From positions 1,000,886-1,064,885 of the forward strand of contig CAADRB010000005.1 in NCBI GenBank assembly GCA_900708905.1: a stretch of DNA of 64,000 nt. Reading direction: 5' to 3'. The translations under genes and the position numbers were made by a program. The notes under the pieces were generated by a model. The model was not told the DNA's origin. It ran no database searches and saw only the letters and a program-made list of their open reading frames with translations. Positions 11,761 through 23,700 of this stretch are shown here, piece by piece. Positions within the stretch are counted from its first letter, which is position 1. Each line of letters begins with the position of its first letter. The stretch comes from Hymenolepis diminuta. Lineage: Eukaryota; Platyhelminthes; Cestoda; Cyclophyllidea; Hymenolepididae.

Positions 11761-14270
11761 GAAATTTTAAGGGGGGATTGGCTACTCGCACTACTGTGTT
11801 GGGAAATAGAGGGATAAAATTATTTAATTCCTTTTCACTTCTATTTTCTCATTCTCAGTTTTTCGCATCTGTTTGAGCTTCTCCGTCAGAAGAAAATGCT
11901 GTGTATAAAAGTTTTTAAACCCATAATTTAATTATTGATCTTCCTTAATTAAAATCCTACATATCTGAGGATGTGGCATTATATTTACTAGATAATAACA
12001 AAAAAATTGTCATCGTGCAGTCAATTTGTGTTTGAATGTAGGTTTGTTTCGAATTCACCTCCCATGTATTAAGTAAAACAATATACTGTCCACATTCCGA
12101 CCAGTGCGAATGTTTGACAATAGTAATGAGCGAATAAATATTGAGTCTCAGTTAGGAAATCAATAACCCAACAACCGAAACTCCGATTTTCTAAGATATA
12201 ATAAAAAAGAGGCAAATCCCTAGTTTCTTGCCTTCCTTTTCAGTATGATTTTTAAATGATAATTCAATTTATTTAGAAATTCTATAGATCATAATGGGAT
12301 ACATTATCTTCAAGTTTCATTACATTGAAAGGAGAGCTCTGTGAGGCGTTATAATTACCTTTTCTACATTTGACACTCTTTTCATCTTTGGTCTATTCCT
12401 TATGGTTATGCCAATGGAAGCATTTCCTCTTCGTTGATCAAGCTCGAATTTTTTAGTAATTCCTTGAAAGAAAACACATCCGGTGTCGCAGAAGAATAAA
12501 AAAGTGGTTACATAGTCAGTTTCCTCCACGCCCGTTGTATTCAATATGAAAATTGACAATTTTGCAAGAATTTCCAGCCTCTGAGTATTCGTTTTGTTAA
12601 TTCCTACTACAGTCGGTAGTTACTTTCAATATCGATTTTACCATTAAGCTTCAACTACTGGTATATTCAAAAGTTATGTGAATTTTAAAATTCCGACCTA
12701 AATATTCGCCATTTTCAAATCGGTGGTTCAGTGATAAACGATTTGCCGATATTTAAAATTAAAATATTTTTCCTGAGGTACCAAAATAGTAATTTTCATT
12801 TACTTTACATAACCTGATCATAAAGCAACCACGTTCAAACCTATTTAATCACAAGTTTTAAATTTACCAGGGTATAAATTTTGCTGGAATATTTTTGTTA
12901 AACAATTGAATAACCCTGAAATTAGCTGAAAATTACTTTTAGAGTATTGGTACTACTTAACTGTCATTTGGGTCCTGGAATAGTTAGAAATAAAGGTTTA
13001 TCCTCTTTGTTACTTGGGAAGAATTTAGCTTTTTACCCTCATAAGAATTCAAGCACGAAAATTAATTATTCCAATACATCATACGGATTAGTTTAAAATC
13101 TAGAAATCTGGATCTAATACTAGCTGCCTTTTCCATGAAATCAGCCAAGAAATGCCACTTTCCTTCCGATTTGACAAATCTGGTTGTGCCTTCATTCGAT
13201 GATTCACATTTACAGTAAAAGCGATTTTGTGCAAAGCATTCCGGTTCGTAAACAAAGAATTTAGAAAAGTCTCTCTAAAGTGACAGACGCCACTGTTGCC
13301 ATTTGAAGAGAGCAGAAATAAATAGCCGTTTAGGAGGAAGTTCATAAATTAAGAAGAATGCTTTTGTGTGTCAGTGATGAAGTCAGAAGTCACGGATTCG
13401 ACGCTCGTCAGTGGAATGGTCAGCCACAATGGTTAAATCTGACTAATCATGAGTTTTCTAACAGGGTGGCTCCATGACATTATCCAAGTTGAGCATCATT
13501 AAACGCTTTTCCAAATGACTTGAGAGCTACTTGTCATTTTAATATGTCATGATCGGGAAGCGACTGATATTTTAGCACTTCAACTATACTACACGGAGTG
13601 AAATTTAATTAATAATTTTATATCCTCGAAATCTCAATGGGGAACGAAAATATAATAATTAAAATGAGCTATTTATGGAATGGTTCCATGCTAATCGGGC
13701 TGTCCATTTTGATTTTTCATTTCTACACCTTGGTGAAATCTCAAACACTGGATGGGTACATTGTTTTAGAATTACCCACTTCAAAAGAACTCTTCTTTTT
13801 GAGGTTTGGGTTAAAAATCTCTTAAAAGGTGACTGTCAAAAACAAAGCCGTCCTTATTGGTCGAAGGATCTAGAAATTTTACATCTGCTTGTGATTACAG
13901 TCACTGTACTACTGAGTTATAGAATATTCTTTTTTAATTAAAGCATTCTATTAGCGTCAGTGTATGGTTACTTTCCGCCAAGGAAACGCCCGTATTAAAG
14001 TCTTCCCCGTCTAAAAAATATTATCATTCTGACTGCACATTTGAAGCTTTATGTCCTTAATTATGCTAGTCAAAGGTATATTTATTGCATCTTCGTATGT
14101 TCTAATTAGCTCAAATAAATGAAGATCTGTTTCACTTGTTGGTTACACGCTAGTTTATCCCAGAATTTACACGCCAAAATAGTACTGGTTCATTTCGATA
14201 TGCTAATACCGCTCCCACGCATAAACAAAAGTATGACAACCCAACAGCTAATCGATAAAGGCGATTCACA
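11761..14270. other. Intergenic DNA with one dispersed repeat
   Basis: Apart from repeat A copy 1 (13360-13500), the stretch is AT-rich without a convincing gene. Two overlapping short reading frames at 13637-13941 have no splice or domain support. Confidence 0.35.
13360..13500 (+). repeat. Dispersed repeat family A, copy 1
   Basis: It shares with the copies at 42541-42690, 18600-18780 and 51205-51375 the ordered blocks GTCAGAAGTCAC, GACGCTCGTC, a segment like CAATGGTTAAATCTGACTAA, and GGCTCCATGA. Similarity to the 42541 copy is clearest around TGGTTAA..TCTGACTAAT and GGCTCCATGA. I see no coding capacity, terminal repeats or poly(A) tail; the class is unknown. Confidence 0.5.
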
Positions 14271-14545
14271 ATCTGGGATAACGGCCGCAGAATATGGATA
14301 GAGGAATGTAGGTGGAGGGGAACATTTTGTGGGCGTCAGATTCTGAAGAATGGACAGTCTTTTGCATACATGTAGGTTGGACTGCACCGCAACGCTAGCA
14401 CCCATCAGGTGCAGACTCCTAACCAATCACAGCTGTGTGTGCTGTTACTGGCCCTTCCAAGGTCATAACACGCCACCTACGCACCAACTAGATTACCCAG
14501 ATTGCCCCGAACTTGGGCCTTACTGCTTACCTTAGAGAGTGAGAG
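14270..14545 (+). promoter_or_regulatory. Putative muscle-type promoter of the kettin-like gene
   Basis: Directly upstream of the start codon are AGGAATG (14302-14308, inverted M-CAT/TEAD site), the E-box CAGGTG (14406-14411), CCAAT (14423-14427), the E-box CAGCTG (14430-14435), and CCTTCCAAGG (14453-14462), a degenerate CArG palindrome. E-boxes, M-CAT and CArG sites are known muscle control elements. The clustering in front of a muscle Ig gene is suggestive, but each motif is short and could occur by chance. Confidence 0.35.
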
Positions 14546-14756
14546 ATGTCCGCAGCTATCTCTCCTAAGCCTGCCGAATCTGCTACTGCATTCGCTTTTG
14601 AAAATATGAGTGCCGGAGAATTACCACGCTTGCTTTCGGCTCTGGAAGGAGGAATTAGTGTTCAGGAAGGAGAACCCATCCATTTGGATGTTCGTGTTAC
14701 CTCCGATTCTGATGTTCAAATCACCTGGATGAAGGATGGCAATCCGATCTTGCCTG
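14546..14756 (+). CDS. Kettin-like exon 1 (N-terminus, first half of Ig1)
   Basis: ATG at 14546 begins MSAAISPKPAESATAF. An Ala/Ser leader of about 30 residues is followed by Ig1 strands A to C with VQITWMKDGNPILP. The exon ends one base into a Gly codon before GTAAGC (phase 1). Neither the B-strand nor the F-strand cysteine of a classical Ig is present in Ig1. Confidence 0.85.
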
Positions 14757-17700
14757 GTAAGCATGCGATAAATTTAACATCGAAAATTCAATGATAATTC
14801 ACATTGAAAGCGATGTGAATACTTCAAAGCAATGGAATAAAATGAAAATCTGATTAAAGTTTTATTAATAATTGTTCATATTTATTAGTATAAAAAATTA
14901 ATACTTAGCAGTTATTTTTATTGAATATTATAATTTTAAATAATTTTAATTAATCAGAGTCCACTGATTATGTCATTTTCAATATTTGAATAAATATTTA
15001 CAAAATGAATACCTGTAATCTTTTTATTAAAAATTACGATAAAAATTTCTTATTTTTCGATCGGGAGTTTGAAATGAAAGGATTTGAAATTTCTAATGGT
15101 ACTTTTTCGATTTTTTGTTATAAATACTAAGCACTTGCCATTCCGCAAATCCTACTTCCGCTGTTTCTTACTAACCCATCTCAAGCTGGAGTGAATTTTT
15201 ATGGATGCAAAAAATATGACCATCTCAATATAGTGATTAATTATGAACAATAGAGCTTCCGGAATGGAATACTCGTGAAGATATTCCTATCTCCATAGTC
15301 TACCACTCATCCGCTTGTAAATAGTATAATGTTTTGCCGTTTGTAGGCAAAATTATATTTGAACTTCAGGATTTCATTATACAGTTAATTCTAGAAAGCT
15401 TTTAATCCAAATTAAAATGTGGTGGCTGGTTAATGCATTCTTGAAGCTCATTTGTTCAAAATCTTTTATGAATTTCACCTAAGAGCATATTATTGTAAGG
15501 TCTGATGTGATAAATTAATGCTAGAGACTCTTAGAATATTTAATCTGAGCATTTTCGTTTACAGATCAATAAATAAATAAATATCTCAACAATAATTGCT
15601 AGGTTCTTCTCCCAATTGATTTATACTCTTATTTTCAACCAATAATCATTTGTATACGCTTGACGGATTTCCATTTACTCAAATTTGAGGGCTGGAAGAT
15701 AAAATATGTGGCATTTAAAGATAAAGTATTCGGTTGACAAAAAATGGTAAAGCTACGCCTAAGTGCCACCAATTTCATATGCTATTCATATGATTAGTCA
15801 AAGAGGTCAATAGAAATTTGCCGTGTAAATAAATCAGCCCTTATGTTTGATTAAAGTACTGATTTTCAACATTTCATTTTCTTGTTTTTGTTCGTTGATA
15901 TCATCTTGCTAAGACAACCAAATGAGACCCGCCTCAATTTAACGCTTCTAACAAGATTGCCAATACACTGCCTATCTTGTATCTTTAGTGGTCGGAATGA
16001 CCGACAGCACTGATTAATTCTGAGCGACAGTGGAACTCCTGGTAATCGTCCTTCTATCTAACCGAATTTTTGGAGAAAATTCTGGAAATTATGTTTATAG
16101 TATGAAAAATAAGGTAAATGTGCTGATCTTATTTTTGGAAAATTTGGAAATTTACAGCAATATTTTCGTGAAGCTCCACATACTGCCGTTCCATTTCAAT
16201 AAGCTGAACTTATTAAAGAAGTGTGCTCGCACAAGCCATCCTTTGAAAAATGGATTGAGTTGATATGTGAAAAATATCCTTGAATAAGTAGAATCAAATG
16301 GCATTTAATACGCAAGGAGTCTTCGACTTGGAGATCACCTATGTAAACACACTAAAGGGGGAGAAGATATTATAATAATTAATAAATAATTTTAAATAAT
16401 AAATATGAAAATTAAATAAAATAATAAATAATAATAATTAATTAATATGAATAAATGCACATAAACTTGACCATCAATTGACTCGAAATTTTCCAGAAAT
16501 CCTCCTTAAATATTATCAATTGCTCCATATATCCTTATGTAAATTAAGCATTAATTTTGTCCCTTAAAATATATATATAATGAATAATAATATATTACAA
16601 TGAAATGCAGTTTATACACCTGTGATGCTAAATCGATAAGACGTAATAAATTTCTTCTATATTTGTAGGTTCAAGAATGCATGACGCTTATGATCGTGGC
16701 TATGCTTGTTTGGATATTGAGTACACCTACCCTGAAGACACGGGCATGTACTCCGTTGTCATCACTAATCGTGCTGGAAGCGTCCAGGCTAATCCTGTCC
16801 AAATCAGGTGAGTTATTCTTGAATTTATTTTAAACTTCAACCATTAAAACAAAGAGAATTTACTAGGAGAAAGAAAAAGGAAAATTATTAATGACTCATT
16901 ATTCAGCTGAGTGATTTTATACCCCCGTCTGAGAGCTGTATGATGTCTTTCTGTGAAACTGGAAACCACGATAAATGTGAAAAATAACGCAGCATCAGCG
17001 AATTATTTAGCTTGGTAGATTTTTAACAAAATGGACACTTCTAAGGCAATTACAATAGATTTATTTGGTTTTTCTGAAAAAACAAACAAAAATATGCCCG
17101 TTATGAGGTTAAATACTATTTCCCCATTCGCATATTTGGTGACGGATGATTGTTTTATCTGAGAAATCACGGTACTCCCTTGATTTTCATGAATGATTCA
17201 TAGTCTAGTAAAGTTCAGTAGGAGGGAGGCATCATCTCCAGAAGCGTAATTTTATGGGACTCTCCCACCGATGGGGTAAAACAAGAGAAGCATATAAATC
17301 AGTCATCAGACGAAGGGTTTTTGTTGAGCAAAATGAATATTTTTTATCAAAGAAAAGTTAAATTTACAGCTTATTGTTATAGGGCCGTTGCTTTGTAGAA
17401 TTTTGAGTAAATTTCTGAAGTTTCCTTAATCCCGAATTATCCTTACGTTCGGAGGATTTGTTGCTATTTGGTGGACAATAAAGTTATATCATTTTTCTGT
17501 AAATAAAACTTCTTGGTTTTCGGTTAAAAATCTGATTTCTTGCTATTAGGTTAAATATTCTCCACTCCGTAAAATGGAGAGGAAAAGAGATTTCTGGAAA
17601 ACCTTGAACTGCTGCTCATTGACGCAGTGCTGGGTAAAATAGCCCACCTTCAGCATTTCTCAAAAATAACTTCCGGCACCTATCCTGAAATTAATGAAAA

Positions 17701-20700
17701 GTATATGAAATCATTCGATGGGATTTTCTTAGTAGGTAGTTGTTTTAATTATCGGTAAAAGTTCAAATCTCTGGGTGCTGTATCCAAAGGCTTTGCAAAT
17801 CGTTTCTTTTCATTTCTCGAGACTTAAACCACGATATTGAAATTCTCTTTAAATCATATGGTTTTATCGAAATTGCTAATGGAATTTGAGAGAATGTCAC
17901 AATCTGTAGAATTTTTTACCTCTTTTTGCTATATAACTGTGACTTTTAAATATTCTGCATTGTCATTACCCTGCGTAATGTTACGTCACAGATTCCTACT
18001 GAACTAATGGAATATCGCTAGCTAACTGTTGGCAGATAATTGCAGTTAATTGGAGCTTTAATTGATTCTTAAACACTCTATTTTTGGAAGATTTGCAGCT
18101 TGTAGTGGTGTTTTTATTCTATTACGCTTCTGAATGTCCCTTATTCATTAAAAAGAAATGTATGCTTAGGACTACATTGGTTCACAAATATGTCGTCAAT
18201 CTAATTTTGGACTTCACCCATCGATTCTCGAGTCATTATTAAACTTATCACACAGAGGTCTTACTTTGTGTCCTGCTTGATCATTCATTTGCTACTATCT
18301 TTTCTTTATTCTAGCGTTATTCCAGAAGAACGTGAACAGTATGAGACGGTGGCAATGCAAAACAATGCCTACGACACAATGACAGCCATAGGACAATCTG
18401 CTGAAAAAGACGCTGTCCATTATGAACCACCAAGTTTCCTTCAACCTATTGTTTGTAGCAACACCAACCTCGCTGAGGGCGATCGAACTCGATTCATTGG
18501 TGAAGTGTCTCTGGTTGGTGATTCCACTCTTCAAATCGAGTGGCTTAAAGATGGACAGCCTATCGTGATAGGTACGTTTATAGCCCAATTTGTGCTTTGA
18601 TGATGCAGTGATTAATATACACATCTGTCAAGCCAGAGGTCAAGAGACAGACGCTCACCGGCGCACATCCTGTGACGTTGATGCTCAACCGCAGTGGTTA
18701 ATTGTAGGCAATAGGAGGAGTGATAGAACCCGGGTTTCTCATAAGAGGGGTTCTGGGACGCCCTTCCTCGATTCGTAATGAGCATTTTGAAGTATATAAA
18801 ATAGCCTCTATCTGAAGATTTTGTACGTCCCGTCTCTTTAAAACTAAGAGAGCTTGTTAGCTTGAAAATGAATCATTAGAAAAGACACCACGGACACAAC
18901 AATTTAATTTTTGTCAAGAAATCAAGCAGTGACTCCAATGGTGTTTTGTAACATTTCTATGGCATAACCCTTTCACTTGCTGACGGCTCTCAGTCATGCA
19001 ATCTTGTATTCAGTTCACGTCATTCAAATTATCATAAGCGAAATTGGCGCTTACATTTGAAAACACAAATTAAAGTGCTTCCTGGCGGAACATACGACCA
19101 TCAATTTTCTTCTTGTGTTAACCCGAATGATAGCTGCCGATCCGCACACTTATTTCATCCTTTCTTATGCGGACCTTAATAAGGTCAATTTTATCGATTT
19201 CTCGATGGTTTGTGGAGATTTGACTTAGCAAACGCCAGCATTTGGAATATACTTCAACAAACCAATATTTCCGATTAAAAGCAAATGAAAAAGAATTACA
19301 AAAATCGATGTGGTTTTGTTTATGAAAACCCCAAATATTTGGTAATTTTATTGATTATTTTAGACTACCATATATAGTTTTCAATCGATTTTCTCCACCC
19401 TTGCTTCTTCAAAGTCTGCGACAAGCGAAGTGAAGCATTACTGATTTTTATCACTTTTGTAAATGATTGTAAAATTAAATTAATTCACACTCATTCTTCA
19501 ATTAAATTCTGAATAGTATGAAAAAATTGCATTTCCATTATGTGTATCAACGGCTAATTCTATGACTTTTTGCATATTCACCTTACAAGATGGAGAATGC
19601 GGAAGATTTATTCTATACAAAATTCCCTTTAGGATTGTTGTTATAATCTCCCCGCTTCTATAAACAGAGTCAGTTAGAAAGGCAGGGAATATTAATCACC
19701 CGACTTGGTTCATCCCTCTGGCAGTTGCCAAGCCCTCAGTGTGTCCGCATGAAACCTTCCCTAAAACTCCCCTAATACCTTTTCGATGTGTCCAAATGTA
19801 AGCGATCGGGAATATGTAGGGCAAATTAGTCATCTTACCATGACCTTTTAGCAACAACTGCACATTGAAATGGACCTCTTACGTGCACTCTGGCGATCCA
19901 GATGAAGAGGGAGATTTTTACGCATATCTTGTCGGGAGAATTTGGCACATGTTTCCTGAAAAGACTGATGTAAAATAATTTATCTCTTGTAGGCAGCCGT
20001 TTCAGTAGTATGTTTGATCGTGGGATGGTCGTTTTGGACATCACTTGCTGTTATCCTGAAGATAGCGGATCCTACGTCTGTGTTCTAACGAACAAAGCCG
20101 GTCGTGTTGAGAGTTCACCTATTTCTATCACGTAAATTATTTCTATTTTAATGTTATATATCCGTTCATGCAATTGCATGCTTAACTATGAGCAGTAAAG
20201 ATCAGAATTTCATATTTGTAGAGGGTAATGCAGGTGAAAATAAATAATACTTAATCTGGTTAATTACAAGCAGTAAAAAATTAATATGTTCTAATAATCA
20301 GAAGTTTTAAATATTTATGAAAACAATTCAGAACAAAGTAAACGATCATATACTCCAATACTCATTGTGGAAAAAATAAAGATCTCCCGAAATTGGGCTG
20401 GGGGAACGGAATGTTGTCACTTCAATGTTTACCTACCATAAAATGACTGAACTTGCCAGGATTCGACTTAATGAAGAGTTATTTACGTCAACCTTCTATT
20501 AATTTAATGAATTCTAACCATTTGAACTTTTCTTCATTCGAAATCATTGATTCTGGTGATTAAGCCATCGTCTATCAATATGTTATTCCCAATTTTAATA
20601 TCTATAGTCACCTTTGAAGATTATAATCGAGAGCCATCCTATGCTCTTCAACCTGAGCAGAGTATTAGGATAAGGAAAACCCGGAACATTACAGTACACA

Positions 20701-23700
20701 TTTCAATAATCTTTCTACCTCCAAAATTAACACCTTACAACTGCACATTCACTTACTCAAGGAGTAAAATGTGTACTAGCTTTATAAGCAAACGAACTAT
20801 TATAATCATGAGGTGGGTATGTATCAAAGTCTAGATAGTTTAGAAATTCAAAAGCTTTCGACCTGATAATTTTGCTGGATAGAATCCACGCTAATATCTG
20901 CTTTTGAATATCTGTTATTTAAGCTAAAAGATATGGCTTAAAGTGCGTTCCCATTTAAATAAGTGGGTGGTAACAATATCCATTTTATTATTCACATTAT
21001 TCTTCTTTTTTTACAAAAATTAACCAATCAACTTCTATCTTTCAAATTCCGCAATAACAGCTATTTTCCCTTGGTGTTTGATACCACATTTGCCGCCAAA
21101 TTTAAGCGAAACGCTCGCTTTACATTGGCTCTTAGAGAGCGACAATGTCGGCCTCTGATTGGATTAGAGTTCGCGCGTCACTCTAGAGCTTGCAGATACA
21201 TATACGCGGCCACATTGAGTACTCCTCATCGATAGAATAGAGCATAAATGGGGTGGAGAGGGAAAAAGGGGGTACTCAACGAGGACGAAACGGTGGGATG
21301 GTAGGCACGCAGGCAAGGGGTCACGGTTGAATTGACTCTAGCAGAGAAAACGCGTTAAAAAATCTACTTTCGCTGTAAATTTTGAAAGTTACTCGTGTGC
21401 TCATGTAGAATCATGAAGCGTGAAGGGAAGGGCTAGTTTAACTGCATGGTTAAGGTTTTTATGGCCAATAAATTTATGAATTTGTCATTGTTATGGATGA
21501 GAGATTGAGGTAGTCGTATAAAATGAGTTAAATTAAACAGCTGAGTGTTTAAATTTTCAGATAAAACCCCCACTATATGAGAAATAAAGTAGCGGTTTCA
21601 TAATATACATCATCAGATTAGAACAAACGTTTTTAAAGGGAGTAATGTTTGCCAAAATTAATCTTTTTAGAAGATCATTCGTTTAGTTCTCTCTTCCCGA
21701 TAAATGGAAGAAGAATGTCAGAAATATTTGGTGACTCGCTCGCTAATATTTTCAAACACATAGACATCAGTGTAGAATAGTTTAAAAGATGATAGGTTTA
21801 TTTTCAATAAGGAAATGATATTAATAAAATTTTCTATTAGCTACCAATACTGTCAGATAAAAATGAATAATTTCTATTCAGGAAAAATTAAATTAACAAT
21901 TTATCTTTTGAAATGTGCTACATTACGTAACATAATTCTGAGGAGAATGCCAAGTTCATTTAAGCTCGTGTTATAAATGAGTATGGGAGTTGTGACTATT
22001 TTGCAGACTAATAAGGTTATAACAAGTGGTGAGCACGCACTATTTCTACGATGCCGAAAGCACAAACCTTCAGGCGCCCAAGATATGGTGAATCGTTCAA
22101 TGCTTTACAAAATATTTGGGAGCCTATCTGCAAAACTGAAGGTCCTTTCTGTAAAAATTGAGGCTAAATATCCTACCAAAAACTATAATCTATCTCCAAC
22201 TATACCTTTATCTTCTATGGTGCTTTCCACTACAATTCCTGTTGAGGCAGTTAATGATGACATAAAGTTGCATCCATCAGCCAGAAAAAGTGTAAAAGTA
22301 TCAAATCTTATGTACTCTATGGAATATACCACCTCCAAAGTCTTTCCAGCACGAGTTGTCTCCGAGGTTACCGCACTTAAACAACAATCAGTCTCCAAAT
22401 CCTGTCTGATTGATCAGCAGGGAAATGAAATATGTTGCCTGAAGGGACATATGGAAGATTTTTGCACTTTTTCCTCCCCCAGAATTCCTAAATCATCCCC
22501 CAAGATCAAGTCTTTGAAATGTCTTAATCAGTGAAACCACGTTCGAGCTAAACTAAAGCTCATTTGCAGTCCAAAACGATCGACAATGGTTGATGTTAAA
22601 TGCAAGGAATCCGAGGAAATCGATTTTGGAAAATTTGTTCTTCAAAACAAGGAGACAATATCGAAAGTGCTTGTACAAAAGGCACACTCTTATCAAGACC
22701 TCATGTTCTCTCAAAATAAAGAACTTTGGTTACATCTTAATCTCAATCTTGTTTGGACCCATCCAAGAAACTTCTTATCTTTGAGAATCCATACTCAAAG
22801 GAATCTAAGGTCAAACCTCATAAATCTGTTACAACCGGTGCCATTATCAGCAACTTCCACCAGGTATTCGCCACTCATACCGCACCAAAAATGATTATGT
22901 CCAGGAATTTTACCCACTTCTCTTCCGCTCAATTTGATAACTTTGCCATTATCATGATGTCTCCCATTTTCACTCTCAATAGGTTTCAATGGTAAGGAAG
23001 AACAACTTGTTGACAATGTGTAAAGTAACTCCTCTTGTCACAAAGGGAGAAGTTAGTGGAAGAAATCCTTAATTCTTTATAGCTCAGGTATCGGATCACG
23101 CCTCACGTTGGTATCCAAATCTAGTTGTGTCATCGCAAAAGAAAATAATAATGCATTTATCTTTAATTCATGACTCACACTGATTTCTATAAGCACAAAG
23201 AAATTTACTACGTAGACAATTTAAAGTTAAAATAATTTGTTTAAAATAAAAAGAAATTCGATTTTATGAGATTCATTTTAAAAAGCAGCTTATTACATCT
23301 AAGACTCTGATTTTGCTTTCGTAAGAGAAGTGAAACAAAATATCATTTTAAAAAGCCGCAATGGTAAACAGATCGCATTTTGACCTGATTCATTTTGCTT
23401 AGCTACAGTACCTTAGCAAAAATTTGTCTGAATATGATTCACTTATTCTTTTAATATTCTATTTATATTATTACTAATTCTTTATTTATATATATAATGT
23501 TTTATATCTAATATCATCTTATATTACCTCCTTCAATTATAAAACACAGAGATTCGGAATGGTTTACTATAATATATTTTCTGCCTTTTGAGAGTTACAT
23601 AAAATGCTTTGCTAATATTAAAATTGATTTATTCTATTTAATAGTTGTGAAGCTGGAGTTAGAATTGTTACGAACTCTAACCTCTCCGAGAGCTCTGTTA

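Larger units (their letters stand above)
20132..23644 (+). other. Kettin-like intron 4, the largest
   Basis: 3.5 kb. It holds a CpG-richer block at about 21085-21350 and a roughly 1 kb broken reading frame at 21977-22995, both described separately. The rest is AT-rich and unremarkable. Confidence 0.6.

Noticed and set aside
13637..13941. Two overlapping plus-strand frames of 62 and 88 codons
   Set aside because: Aromatic-rich sequence but no recognised domain, no good splice signals and no partner exon.
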